This document shows positions 53,498 to 61,998 of a stretch of DNA of 64,000 bases, in pieces. Location of the stretch: contig DASXVS010000071.1 in the NCBI GenBank assembly GCA_036504095.1, forward strand, positions 124,001-188,000, given 5' to 3'. Below the pieces are notes generated by a model. That model was given only the letters and a program-made list of their open reading frames with translations. It searched no databases and was not told where the DNA came from. Within the stretch, counting starts at the first letter, position 1. Every line of letters begins with the position of its first letter. The translations under genes and the position numbers were made by a program. The DNA is from Armatimonadota bacterium. Lineage in GTDB: Bacteria > Armatimonadota > DTGP01 > JAKQQT01.

Positions 53498-54457
53498 ATG
53501 CGTGTGCTCGTTATCGGCGGAACCCGCTTCATGGGGCCGCGCGTCATCGCGCGGATTCTGGGCGCAGGGCACGAAGTCACCGCATTTCATCGCGGCCCCT
53601 CAACGCACACCGTTCCCGAAGCGGCGCGCCACATCTTCGGCAATCGCCACGACCTGCCGAACCACGCCGTCGCTATCCGCGGCGTGCAGCCGGACGTCGT
53701 ATTGGACATGATGCTCATCACTGAGCGCAACGCGGTGGACCTGTTGGACGTATTGCAGGGCGTCGATTGCCGGATTGTGGCCGCCAGCAGTTGCGATGTC
53801 TACGCCAGCTATGGACGGCTTCTGAGAATCGAGTCCGGTGAACCGGATCCCAATCCTCTCACAGAAGACTCACCGCTCCGCCAGCGCCTCTATCCATACC
53901 GTGGTGATGCCCCTCTGGCCGAGGATGACCCGAAGCGACCCATGGACGACTACGACAAGATTCTGGTGGAACGGGCGCTGCAGGCACAGGCGGAACACCC
54001 CTGGACGATCCTGCGCCTTCCTATGGTCTACGGCCCTGATGACTACCAGAGACGCCTGAAGCCGTACCTGAGCCGGATGGACGCCGGCGTCACTGAAATC
54101 GCGATTCCGTCATCAGAGGCAGCATTTAGCGCCGCCCGCGGTTACGTCGAGAACGCCGCCGCCGCCATCGCACTGGCCGTCCTCGACCAGCGGGCGTGCA
54201 ACCGAGTGTACAACGTCGCCGACGAGCCCACGCTGGACGAAGCCTCGTGGGTCCGATCGATCGGCGCCGCGGCCGGTTGGACAGGCAAGGTAAGCATCGT
54301 GCCGGACACGGAAAGGCCCGCGGAAGACACTTCGGACTATCGCCATCACCTTGATATTGATGCCACCCGAATCCGCCGTGAACTCGACTATACCGAGCCA
54401 GTGACGCTGGCTGAGGCGCTCACTCAGACCATCGAGTGGGAACGCGGGCAAGCATAA
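53498..54457 (+). CDS. NAD-dependent epimerase/dehydratase (extended SDR)
   Basis: 319 aa from ATG 53498; the longer frame to 53357 overlaps the GH130 gene. The Rossmann motif VLVIGGTRFMGPRVI (residues 3-17, GGTxFxG) is the variant of extended short-chain dehydrogenases. AASSCDVYASYG near residue 88 provides the Ser and Tyr region; DDYDKILVERALQ (about 149) holds the Tyr-x3-Lys catalytic pair as YDKILVE with Tyr-x-x-x spacing compressed, so activity is not certain. It lies 8 nt after GH130. The nucleotide-sugar substrate is unknown. Confidence 0.75.
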   Translation: MRVLVIGGTRFMGPRVIARILGAGHEVTAFHRGPSTHTVPEAARHIFGNRHDLPNHAVAIRGVQPDVVLDMMLITERNAVDLLDVLQGVDCRIVAASSCDVYASYGRLLRIESGEPDPNPLTEDSPLRQRLYPYRGDAPLAEDDPKRPMDDYDKILVERALQAQAEHPWTILRLPMVYGPDDYQRRLKPYLSRMDAGVTEIAIPSSEAAFSAARGYVENAAAAIALAVLDQRACNRVYNVADEPTLDEASWVRSIGAAAGWTGKVSIVPDTERPAEDTSDYRHHLDIDATRIRRELDYTEPVTLAEALTQTIEWERGQA

Positions 54458-54481
54458 TCGCCCCCCCAAAGAGATGGTCGA

Positions 54482-54517
54482 TTGACGCCATGATGCGGTA
54501 TCATATATGCATACCGC
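54482..54517 (+). promoter_or_regulatory. Promoter and palindromic operator of the toxin-antitoxin operon
   Basis: TTGACG (54482-54487) and TATATG (54504-54509) form a promoter with 16-nt spacing. A 7-bp inverted repeat GCGGTAT (54495-54501) / ATACCGC (54511-54517) straddles the -10. Ribbon-helix-helix antitoxins typically bind such palindromes to repress their own operon. Confidence 0.65.
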
Positions 54518-54532
54518 TCACGGAGCCCGGTC

Positions 54533-54787
54533 GTGCCGAGCCGCACAAGCATCAAGTCAACAAGCCTGCGTCTGCCCGAGGATCTGCTGTCAGCCACCCA
54601 GGCCCTCGCCGCGCGCCAGCGAAAGAGCGTAAACGCTCTGGTGATTGAAAGCATCAAGCGCACAGTCCGGGACGACGAAGATGAGGTGCTTTACGACGCG
54701 TTTTCCCTCCTCGGCGAGGATGCGGAATCGGATGTCGAGTTCGCCCTCCAGGCGCAATCCGAAATCGTGGGCCATGCCGCCGGATAG
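54533..54787 (+). CDS. Ribbon-helix-helix antitoxin
   Basis: 84 aa from GTG 54533 (GGAG 7 nt upstream). The N-terminal half KSTSLRLPEDLLSATQALA then SVNALVIESIKRTV (about 8-47) is a CopG/Arc-type ribbon-helix-helix DNA-binding domain. The acidic C-terminal half (DDEDEVLYDAFSLLGEDAES) is the likely toxin-neutralising region. It overlaps the start of the MazF-like toxin gene by 14 nt, as expected for coupled synthesis. It should autorepress through the palindrome at 54495-54517. Confidence 0.85.
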   Translation: MPSRTSIKSTSLRLPEDLLSATQALAARQRKSVNALVIESIKRTVRDDEDEVLYDAFSLLGEDAESDVEFALQAQSEIVGHAAG

Positions 54788-55136
54788 CGGCTGCCTGCGA
54801 AGGGGCGACCTGTATTGGGTTGATTGGTCCCCATCTCCCGGTTCGGAGCAGAGCGGCCGGCGCCCGGCGCTGATTGTGCAACTGGATCCTGCCAACCGGA
54901 ACACCACCTACCCGAATACGATCGTGGTGACCATCAGCCGATCTGGTCGTGACGTCCCTTCGCATGTGCCTATCGACCCGGCGCCAGGAAACGGGCTTCG
55001 CGAGCGCTCCTACGCGAAGTGCGAGCAGATACTCACCGTCAACAAGGATCGCCTTGCAGGCCGAATCGGCCACGTTACAGAGGAAACTATGGCCAAGGTC
55101 TCCGATGCCCTTAAGCGCATGCTGGCCATCGAATAG
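54774..55136 (+). CDS. MazF/PemK-family endoribonuclease toxin
   Basis: 120 aa from ATG 54774, inside the antitoxin end. The fold is recognisable from CLRRGDLYWVDWSP, GSEQSGRRPALIVQ (about 26-39, the conserved substrate-binding loop with Arg), NTIVVTISR and RSYAKCEQILTVNKDRL (about 80-96, with the catalytic Arg/Thr region). MazF toxins cut mRNA at short sequences. Its partner is the RHH protein immediately upstream. The gene is intact. Confidence 0.9.
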   Translation: MPPDSGCLRRGDLYWVDWSPSPGSEQSGRRPALIVQLDPANRNTTYPNTIVVTISRSGRDVPSHVPIDPAPGNGLRERSYAKCEQILTVNKDRLAGRIGHVTEETMAKVSDALKRMLAIE

Positions 55137-55142
55137 CGCCCC

Positions 55143-57113
55143 ATGTCCCCCACCACCCTGCTCAAATCCCACTTCGGCTTCGACGCCTTCCGCCCCGGGC
55201 AGGAGGACGTCATCAACGCGCTGAACGAACACCACGCCGCGCTTGCCGTCTTCCCGACCGGCGGCGGCAAATCCCTGTGTTACCAGCTTCCCGCGCTGAG
55301 TTATGACGGCCTCACGGTGGTCGTCTCGCCGCTCATCGCTCTGATGAAGGACCAGGTCGAGTTTCTCCAGGCGCACGGCATCCCGGCCGCACGGCTGGAC
55401 TCCTCCATGTCGCCCCGGGAAGCCGGCGATCTCCGCGACGTTATCCGTGACGGCACGTTGAAGATCCTGTACGTCGCGCCGGAGCGCTTCAACAATGAGC
55501 GTTTCGTTGGCGATCTTCGCCGCGCGCACATCGCGCTTTTCGCCGTCGACGAAGCGCATTGCATATCGGAATGGGGCCACAATTTCCGGCCGGACTATCT
55601 GAAGCTCGCCCAAACCGCCAGGGAACTTGGTGTTGAGCGCGTGCTTGCCCTCACCGCGACTGCCACACCCTCCGTTGTGGCCGACATCTGCCGCGGTTTC
55701 GCGGTACCCTCAGAGGCGGCCATCGTCACCGGTTTCTATCGCCCGAACCTGAAGCTCTGTACGACGCCGGTTGCCGACGACCAGCGCATCCATCTCCTCG
55801 TCCAGCGCCTCCGCGCCCGCAAGCCGGGGCCGGCGATCGTGTACGTGACGCTGCAACGCACCGCCGAGCGCGTGGCCTCCTACCTCGACAAGGCCGGGCT
55901 GCCCGCGCGCGCCTACCACGCCGGAATGCAGACCGAGGACCGCACCGCCGTCCAGGAATGGTGGATGGCCTCCTCGGACGGCATCGTCGTGGCGACGATC
56001 GCCTTCGGTATGGGCATCGACAAAGCCGACGTTCGGTACGTATACCATTTCAGCCTGCCGAAGAGCCTTGAGAGTTACAGCCAGGAGATCGGCCGCGCGG
56101 GGCGCGATGGCGAGCCGTCCATCGTGGAGTTGTTGGCGTGTCCGGACGACGTCAATACACTGGACAACTTCGCGTACGGCGACACGCCCGACCCCGAAGC
56201 CATCCGCGACCTCGTTGACGACCTGCTGGGCTCCGGCCCGGAGTTCGACGTCAGCCTGTACGAACTCTCCGACCGTCACGATATCCGCCAACTGGTCCTT
56301 CGAACCGCCCTCACATACCTCGAACTCGACGGTGTCTTCAAGCAGGGCACTCCTTTCTATGCCGGTTATGAGGCCAAGCCTCTCGTTTCGTTGACGGAGA
56401 TCGTCGCCGCGTTTCCGGGCGTTCATGGTCGGTTTGTGCAGGGCCTCTTTGATCTCGCGAAGAGGGGGCGCATCTGGTACGGCCTGAACCCGGACAAGGC
56501 GGCCGAGGCCCTGAATGTGGACCGCCGCCGCGTCATTCGGGCACTCGAGGTGATGGAGGAGCGCGGCATGGTCGAACTCCGAGCCGCAGACGTGCGCCAG
56601 CGCTACACCCGTCTTCGCCCTGAGGAAGATGCCGGCTCCCTTGCGGATGGCCTGATCCTTCGATTCGCACGACGCGAGAGCCAGGAAATCGCCCGCACGC
56701 AGATGGTGCTCGACCTCGTCACGCACGACGGCTGCCAGGTGGCGTTCCTGGTGGGGTATTTCGGCGAGAAGCGGTCAAAGCCGTGCGGGCACTGTTCGCA
56801 TTGCGTTACCGGCACTGCGCAGACACTCCCTCCGGCGAAAGCGCTGCCTGCCATCGAGGCTGGGGTGGAGGCCGCAGTGCTCCGGAGCCTCCGCGATGCG
56901 AACCCCGCGGCGCTCGGCCGCCCGCGCCAGGCCGCGCGCTTCCTCTGCGGTCTCGCCAGCCCGGCCACCACAAAGGCCAAACTGACGCGCGACCCGCTTT
57001 TCGGCGCGCTCGATGAGTACCCGTTTGCCGAGATCCTGGCGTGGTGCGCCCGCCCAAATGGAGCTCCTCGCGCCTTTTTCTGTCGGGAGGAAAGCACTGA
57101 TGATGTGGGATGA
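55143..57113 (+). CDS. recQ: ATP-dependent DNA helicase RecQ
   Basis: 656 aa. SF2 helicase motifs are intact: Walker A FPTGGGKSLCYQ (about 37-48), Walker B VDEAHCISEWGHNFRP (about 134, DEAH), LALTATATP (motif III) and QEIGRAGRDGEP (motif VI, about 320). The RecQ zinc-binding region ends with CGHCSHC (about 547-553), preceded by a winged-helix RQC segment. A recognisable HRDC domain is not obvious in the C-terminal ~95 residues. RecQ unwinds 3'-5' in recombination and repair. It starts 6 nt after the MazF stop, so readthrough from the TA promoter is possible. Confidence 0.93.
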   Translation: MSPTTLLKSHFGFDAFRPGQEDVINALNEHHAALAVFPTGGGKSLCYQLPALSYDGLTVVVSPLIALMKDQVEFLQAHGIPAARLDSSMSPREAGDLRDVIRDGTLKILYVAPERFNNERFVGDLRRAHIALFAVDEAHCISEWGHNFRPDYLKLAQTARELGVERVLALTATATPSVVADICRGFAVPSEAAIVTGFYRPNLKLCTTPVADDQRIHLLVQRLRARKPGPAIVYVTLQRTAERVASYLDKAGLPARAYHAGMQTEDRTAVQEWWMASSDGIVVATIAFGMGIDKADVRYVYHFSLPKSLESYSQEIGRAGRDGEPSIVELLACPDDVNTLDNFAYGDTPDPEAIRDLVDDLLGSGPEFDVSLYELSDRHDIRQLVLRTALTYLELDGVFKQGTPFYAGYEAKPLVSLTEIVAAFPGVHGRFVQGLFDLAKRGRIWYGLNPDKAAEALNVDRRRVIRALEVMEERGMVELRAADVRQRYTRLRPEEDAGSLADGLILRFARRESQEIARTQMVLDLVTHDGCQVAFLVGYFGEKRSKPCGHCSHCVTGTAQTLPPAKALPAIEAGVEAAVLRSLRDANPAALGRPRQAARFLCGLASPATTKAKLTRDPLFGALDEYPFAEILAWCARPNGAPRAFFCREESTDDVG

Positions 57114-57705
57114 CCGCTACAGTGAGCCGGGGTTTGCGTACGGAACCGAACCCAACGACTATCTGCGCGAGATGGCTCACCACATACCGGCAGGCGGAGC
57201 CGTCCTCAGTCTTGCCGAAGGGGAAGGCCGAAACGCCGTCTGGCTCGCCCAACAAGGCTTCGTCGTTACCGCCATGGACGGTTCGGCCGTGGGACTCCGG
57301 AAGGCCGCTGCTCTGGCGCACCGCAATCGTGTTCCGTTGACCTGTCAACTTGCGGAACTGGGTGATTACTCGATAGAGGAAGGCGCTTGGGACGGCATCA
57401 TCATCATCTGGGTCCCTATGCCATCCGAACTTCGTCACCGCGTCCTTCGGGGATGCATTGGTGGCCTCAAGCCAGGCGGAGTCCTCATTATCGAGGCGTA
57501 CGGCCCTCGACAGCCGGAGTATGGCTCCGGCGGACCGAGTAACCCTGACATGCTGCCATCGCTTTCCGAACTGCAGGCCGAACTGGATGGCCTGCGTTTC
57601 ATCCACGCACAGGAAATCGACCGGGTCGTGCTCGAGGGCCGTTACCACACCGGGATGAGCGCCGTCATCCAAACCACTGCGGTTAAGCCCCTCGCCGACA
57701 GGTAA
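57100..57705 (+). CDS. SAM-dependent methyltransferase (TehB/thiopurine-type)
   Basis: 201 aa from ATG 57100 with GGGAGG upstream, overlapping recQ by 14 nt. The SAM motif VLSLAEGEGRNAVWLAQQG (about 35-53) and VVTAMDGSAVGLRKA (about 55) are those of the TehB/NNMT-like branch, including the MWDDRYSEPGFAYGTEPNDYL-type N-terminus (interrupted in print) common to small detoxifying methyltransferases. It likely methylates thiol, selenium or tellurium compounds or a small metabolite; the substrate is not determinable. Confidence 0.82.
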   Translation: MMWDDRYSEPGFAYGTEPNDYLREMAHHIPAGGAVLSLAEGEGRNAVWLAQQGFVVTAMDGSAVGLRKAAALAHRNRVPLTCQLAELGDYSIEEGAWDGIIIIWVPMPSELRHRVLRGCIGGLKPGGVLIIEAYGPRQPEYGSGGPSNPDMLPSLSELQAELDGLRFIHAQEIDRVVLEGRYHTGMSAVIQTTAVKPLADR

Positions 57706-57721
57706 CAGCGCACCCTATAAT
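57695..57721 (+). promoter_or_regulatory. Candidate promoter of nrfHA
   Basis: A perfect TATAAT at 57716-57721 is preceded by CCGACA at 57695-57700 (15-nt spacing, weak -35). Transcription would start near 57728, with GTGGAG 9 nt before ATG 57766. Confidence 0.45.
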
Positions 57722-57765
57722 CGAGACAGCGAGTAAGCGATTCTCACACCGTGGAGATCACATCG

Positions 57766-58320
57766 ATGGACGTCTTCGGCTGGCTCCGATATCTCACTCC
57801 TGGGACCCGACTGGCGGTGATGGGCGCATCCGGCGCGCTTGTGGGAATGGTCCCCTATCTTGCGCGTATCTCCGAGGGAGCCTCCTACTTGTCGGACGAT
57901 CCCCACACCTGCATCAACTGCCACATCATGACGCCTGAGTACGCCTCGTGGCAGCACTCCAGCCACGGCCGAGTCACCAACTGCAACGATTGCCACGTTC
58001 CTCACTCCAGCCTCATCGCCAAGTACTATTTCAAAGGCAAGGATGGCTCGCGCCATTCCTACCTCTTTACGCTGCGCCGGGAGCACCAGGTCATCCAGGC
58101 GATCCCCGAGTCGCGCAAGGTCATTCAGGAGAACTGCCTGCGGTGCCATGAGCGGGTTCTCGAGGCAGTGTCGCCCGCGCACGCGGATTTCGATCGTTCC
58201 TGCACGGACTGCCACCGCGAGGTCCCACACGGTCGCGTCCACAGCCTCACGTCGACGCCCAATGCAGCCGTGCCGCCGCTCTCGCCTGTCGCACCGGATT
58301 GGGTCATCGGGAAGAAGTAA
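57766..58320 (+). CDS. nrfH: Tetrahaem quinol dehydrogenase subunit NrfH
   Basis: 184 aa from ATG 57766 (GTGGAG 9 nt upstream); a GTG at 57751 is possible. One N-terminal membrane helix (about 13-34) anchors the protein; four haem motifs follow: CINCH (49-53), CNDCH (73-77), CLRCH (124-128) and CTDCH (146-150). The first is followed by Ile-Met (CxxCHxM), the NrfH hallmark for the quinol-oxidising haem. NrfH takes electrons from menaquinol and passes them to NrfA. nrfA starts 31 nt downstream. Confidence 0.94.
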   Translation: MDVFGWLRYLTPGTRLAVMGASGALVGMVPYLARISEGASYLSDDPHTCINCHIMTPEYASWQHSSHGRVTNCNDCHVPHSSLIAKYYFKGKDGSRHSYLFTLRREHQVIQAIPESRKVIQENCLRCHERVLEAVSPAHADFDRSCTDCHREVPHGRVHSLTSTPNAAVPPLSPVAPDWVIGKK

Positions 58321-58351
58321 CGCCGATCTTGGGTCGGGAATGGGAGTTCAG

Positions 58352-59782
58352 ATGAGTAACACATCAGTCAACGGACGCGCCAATCGCATCGGATGGTTCA
58401 TCTTTTTCGGCTGTGCGCTGGGCGTCCTGCTTCTCGGACTTCTGGCCAGCTCCATCAATGAGCGTCGCGCCGAACGCAAGACCGCCACGCTTCAAATCGT
58501 CCAGCCCATCGCCGACTGGGAGGCGGACAACAGCAAATGGGGCGTGAGCTTCCCGCGCGAGTACGGTTCGTGGGAAAGCACGAAACAGATGAACGAGAAC
58601 ACGAAGTACGCCGGTTCCGGTGTGCGGAACTACCTCAAAGCAGATCCACGCCTGGTAATCATGTGGGCCGGCTATGCTTTCGCCGTTGACTACAATGCGC
58701 CGCGCGGCCACTACCACGCGGTTGAGGACGTCACCGCCACCAAGCGTGTCACCCGAAAGAACCCGGCCACCTGCTGGACCTGCAAATCACCGGACGTCCC
58801 GCGAATGATGCAGAAGGTTGGCGGGCCGGCTAACTTCTACAAGGAGTCTTTCGATCACTTTCGCACTGAGATCAAGAACCCCATCGGGTGCGCCGACTGC
58901 CACAATCCCAAGACGATGGCTCTCCAGATCTCCCGTCCGGCACTCATCGAGGCATTCAGGCGCCAGGGCAAGGATATCAGAACGGCCAGCCACCAGGAAA
59001 TGCGCTCACTCGTGTGCGCGCAGTGCCATGTGAGCTATTACTTCAAGGACAAAGTCACCAACTACCTCACGTTCCCGTGGGACAAAGGCCTCCGCGCGGA
59101 TGATTTCGAGAAGTACTACTTCGAGGCGCCGAAGGCTCACCCCGATTTCGTGAACGTCCTCTCCGGCACCCCGATCTTCAAACTGCGCCACCCGGACTAT
59201 GAGGTATTCAGCCAAGGGGTCCATTCCTTCCGGAACGTTTCCTGTGCAGACTGCCACATGCCGTACAAGGCCGAGGGCGGCATCAAATATACCGACCATC
59301 AGATCCGAAGCCCGCTCTACAACATCGCCAACTCATGCCAGGTCTGCCATCGCTGGAGCGAATCGGAAGTCACGGCGCGGGTTAACGGGATACAGGACAA
59401 GAACCGGCAGATGCTGGATGAAGCCGAAGACTCCATCGCGCCGGCCCATATTGAGATCGCCGAAGCGATTAAGCATGGCGCGACGGACGCCGAACTCGCG
59501 AAACCGCGCGACTTGCTGAGCCGAGCCCAGCTGTATTGGGACTATGTGGCCGCGAACAACGGTATGGGCTTTCACGCGCCGCAGGAATGCGCGCGTGTGT
59601 TGGGCAAGGCGATTTTCCTGGGGAGTCAGGCCCGCATGGAGACACAGCGGGTCCTCGCAAAACACGGCGTGCTGGCTCCGGTCACGATGCCGGACATTTC
59701 CACCGAAGAGAAAGCGAAAGCGTACACGAAGCCGTTCATCGACGCCGCGAAAGCCAAAGCCGCCGCGCCGGCCAGGATCTGA
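58352..59782 (+). CDS. nrfA: Pentahaem nitrite reductase NrfA (ammonia-forming)
   Basis: 476 aa from ATG 58352; longer frames overlap nrfH. An N-terminal membrane helix (about 12-34) may remain as an anchor. Five haem motifs are present: the active-site CWTCK (141-145, Lys-ligated), CADCH (180-184), CAQCH (222-226), CADCH (298-302) and CQVCH (329-333). This matches the classical CxxCK NrfA. The enzyme reduces nitrite to ammonium with six electrons at the periplasmic face. No nitrate reductase or regulator is in the window. Confidence 0.95.
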   Translation: MSNTSVNGRANRIGWFIFFGCALGVLLLGLLASSINERRAERKTATLQIVQPIADWEADNSKWGVSFPREYGSWESTKQMNENTKYAGSGVRNYLKADPRLVIMWAGYAFAVDYNAPRGHYHAVEDVTATKRVTRKNPATCWTCKSPDVPRMMQKVGGPANFYKESFDHFRTEIKNPIGCADCHNPKTMALQISRPALIEAFRRQGKDIRTASHQEMRSLVCAQCHVSYYFKDKVTNYLTFPWDKGLRADDFEKYYFEAPKAHPDFVNVLSGTPIFKLRHPDYEVFSQGVHSFRNVSCADCHMPYKAEGGIKYTDHQIRSPLYNIANSCQVCHRWSESEVTARVNGIQDKNRQMLDEAEDSIAPAHIEIAEAIKHGATDAELAKPRDLLSRAQLYWDYVAANNGMGFHAPQECARVLGKAIFLGSQARMETQRVLAKHGVLAPVTMPDISTEEKAKAYTKPFIDAAKAKAAAPARI

Positions 59783-59928
59783 CGGGGCCCCACCCGGGCC
59801 CGCTTATCGGCGGACCACGGTTGCGCCCCCGTTGTGTCGCCCGGTCGCTCCATCGGTCCGACCCTGCCGTGCCATAATGAAATGGCGCTGGACCGCAGTG
59901 ACGTCACTGCTGACCCCGCCTCCTGACC

Positions 59929-61317
59929 ATGAAAGACCAGATCATTATCCTGCAGGGCGAACAGCCGGCCTCCGCAGCTGAGTGGACGACCGCCTCGATC
60001 TCCTACCTCCCGTTCGAGGTGCCAGAAGGCGTCTGCGCGATTCAGGTCCACCGTGACGTTGAGCCTCGCGAGAAGCACGTCGTCGCGATGATGCTGTATG
60101 ATGCCCGCGGCATCGTGCATGGCTTCCGCGGGTATCAGGGGCAGGTCAACATCGCTACCGATTTCACCATCACGGCAGATCCCGGGACCACCACTTCTTG
60201 GTATATTCCCGGCCCGCTGATACCGGGAACCTGGCACATCGGACACTGGTTCGTCCGCGCCATCACAGAGACGCTCCACTATCGGTACACGATCACGCTG
60301 TCGTTCGGCCCAACGCGCGCCGCCTCCCTCGAATGGCCGGCATATAACCCCGGTGTTGTGAACCCCGAGCGTGGATGGTATGTTGGCGCCCTCCACAACC
60401 ACACGCTCTATTCCTACGACGCCCAGATCGGCGGCACGCCATATTCACCGTCAGGCCTCATGCGAAAGTACGCCGACGCCGGCTTCGATTTCCTGGCCAT
60501 CACCGACCACAACCAGCCCCGCTCCCACATGGATGCGCCCGCCGCCGCACTCGAGAATCCGGACACGCTTCTCATCCTGGGCAACGAGATCACCACGCTG
60601 CACGGCCACTCGAACACCCTCTTTGTGCCGCCGGGAACGACGTTCGACTTCCGCATCGATCCCGGCGACGGCAGACTGCCGGATATCGCCGATCAGATAC
60701 ACGCCGTCGGCGCGCTGATGGTGGTGAACCACCCGTTCCAGCGCCACGCCGATTGTACCTGGCGCTTCCCCGAACACGAATGGGACAAGGCCGACGCGAT
60801 CGAGGTTTGGAACCGCCCGTGGATGGACACCAATCGTGAAGCCGTGGACATGTGGGACGGGCTCCTCAAACAAGGCCGCCGGATCACCGCCATCGGCGGG
60901 GCCGATTACCATCGAGGGGATGCGCCGATCGTCCCCGCCACGTGGGTTCACGTTCGTGAGCTGTCGCTGGATGGGGTAAGGGAGGGCCTGCTCAAAGGGC
61001 GCGTCTTCCTAAGCGAAAGCCCGGAAGGGCCGGTGATCTACCTGAATACCGCGGACGGGCGCGCAATGGCTGGCGATTCTGTGGATTCCGCCCCGGACGC
61101 ACCGGTCGGTATCATCGTTCGAGTCGAGAGGGCTGCGGGATGCACGCTGCGTCTGATCTCCCGATTCGCCGAGCATTCGGAGCGCGTGACCTCGGATGAC
61201 CACCTCGTAGAGCACGCCATCGTCCCGAATCTGCACGGCGATTACTTCCGGGTCGAAGTCCTCCGTCCGAACGGTGATGTCGCAGCCCTCACCAACCCGA
61301 TCTACTTCAACATCTAG
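59929..61317 (+). CDS. CehA/McbA-type PHP-domain metal-dependent hydrolase
   Basis: 462 aa, no signal peptide. An N-terminal beta-sandwich-like region (about 1-150) precedes the PHP domain: ALHNHTLYSYD (about 155), FLAITDHNQPRSHMD (about 187), LGNEITTLHGHSN (about 219), VVNHPFQRH (about 267) and GGADYHRGD (about 325). These are the metal-binding segments of the PHP/CehA family, whose members hydrolyse phosphoesters, carbamates or similar bonds. A C-terminal beta domain (about 365-462) follows. It lies 147 nt after nrfA. Substrate not identified; the family is loosely annotated. Confidence 0.8.
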   Translation: MKDQIIILQGEQPASAAEWTTASISYLPFEVPEGVCAIQVHRDVEPREKHVVAMMLYDARGIVHGFRGYQGQVNIATDFTITADPGTTTSWYIPGPLIPGTWHIGHWFVRAITETLHYRYTITLSFGPTRAASLEWPAYNPGVVNPERGWYVGALHNHTLYSYDAQIGGTPYSPSGLMRKYADAGFDFLAITDHNQPRSHMDAPAAALENPDTLLILGNEITTLHGHSNTLFVPPGTTFDFRIDPGDGRLPDIADQIHAVGALMVVNHPFQRHADCTWRFPEHEWDKADAIEVWNRPWMDTNREAVDMWDGLLKQGRRITAIGGADYHRGDAPIVPATWVHVRELSLDGVREGLLKGRVFLSESPEGPVIYLNTADGRAMAGDSVDSAPDAPVGIIVRVERAAGCTLRLISRFAEHSERVTSDDHLVEHAIVPNLHGDYFRVEVLRPNGDVAALTNPIYFNI

Positions 61318-61484
61318 CGTTTCAGGGCCCGAAACCCGGTGTCACCTGGGCGCGTATGCTCTTTGACAGCAGCGGTATCGTGACTCCGAATGCCGTCTCA
61401 TCATTGCATTGCCAATTCGTTCCGCCCGCGCTAACTTATCGGATGATGCCCGTCGCCACGGGACGGGCTGAAAGGTTAGTTGCT

Positions 61485-61955
61485 ATGAAACAGCATTACA
61501 CGCCCGACGAGGCCAATGCGATCCTCGGTCACGCCGTAAAGAACCTGCCGTTGCCGGGGGACATGACGCACGAGCAGCTGGTGCAGACGGCCGCCGAGGT
61601 TGGGGTTACCCCGGAACAACTCGAGGCGGCGGAAGCCGAATACCGCCGGAACGCCGAGACCCGGGAGTTCTGGGCTGCCTATCGTGTGTATCGCCTGCGC
61701 AAACTGATGGCGATCCTGCCGGTGGTGCTCGTCTTCTTCTTCATCGTCGGGCTGCGCGGCGCCCATGACACGGCCGGTCCCGAGATGTCATGGGTAGTAC
61801 TGGCGATGCTGATCGGAATCGGCGCCGCGGTCGCCAGGACAGCCACTTGCCGCGGTACGACCGCGCTTGGCGAACGAAAACTCCGCAGGTTCATCTACAT
61901 GCGAAGACGTATGGGTCTCCCGGTGCCGCCTGAGATAACTCCCCGGGATTACTGA
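61485..61955 (+). CDS. Small two-transmembrane-helix protein
   Basis: 156 aa from ATG 61485 with AAAGG upstream; the longer frame lacks conserved sequence. The N-terminal ~65 residues (YTPDEANAILGHAVKN..., LVQTAAEVGVTPEQLEAAEAEY) form the helical domain found at the N-terminus of 2TM-domain proteins. Two membrane helices (about 82-100 and about 107-125) and a basic C-terminus (RRFIYMRRRM) follow. Such proteins are uncharacterised and sometimes linked to membrane-stress sensing. It converges on tsaD with a 43-nt gap. Confidence 0.65.
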   Translation: MKQHYTPDEANAILGHAVKNLPLPGDMTHEQLVQTAAEVGVTPEQLEAAEAEYRRNAETREFWAAYRVYRLRKLMAILPVVLVFFFIVGLRGAHDTAGPEMSWVVLAMLIGIGAAVARTATCRGTTALGERKLRRFIYMRRRMGLPVPPEITPRDY

Positions 61956-61998
61956 GCCATCGGGCTCCGTCGAATCTCCAACATCATACTTCTGTCTG

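Noticed and set aside
55710-56726. 338-codon minus-strand open frame
   Set aside because: Antisense to recQ, which is complete with all helicase motifs.
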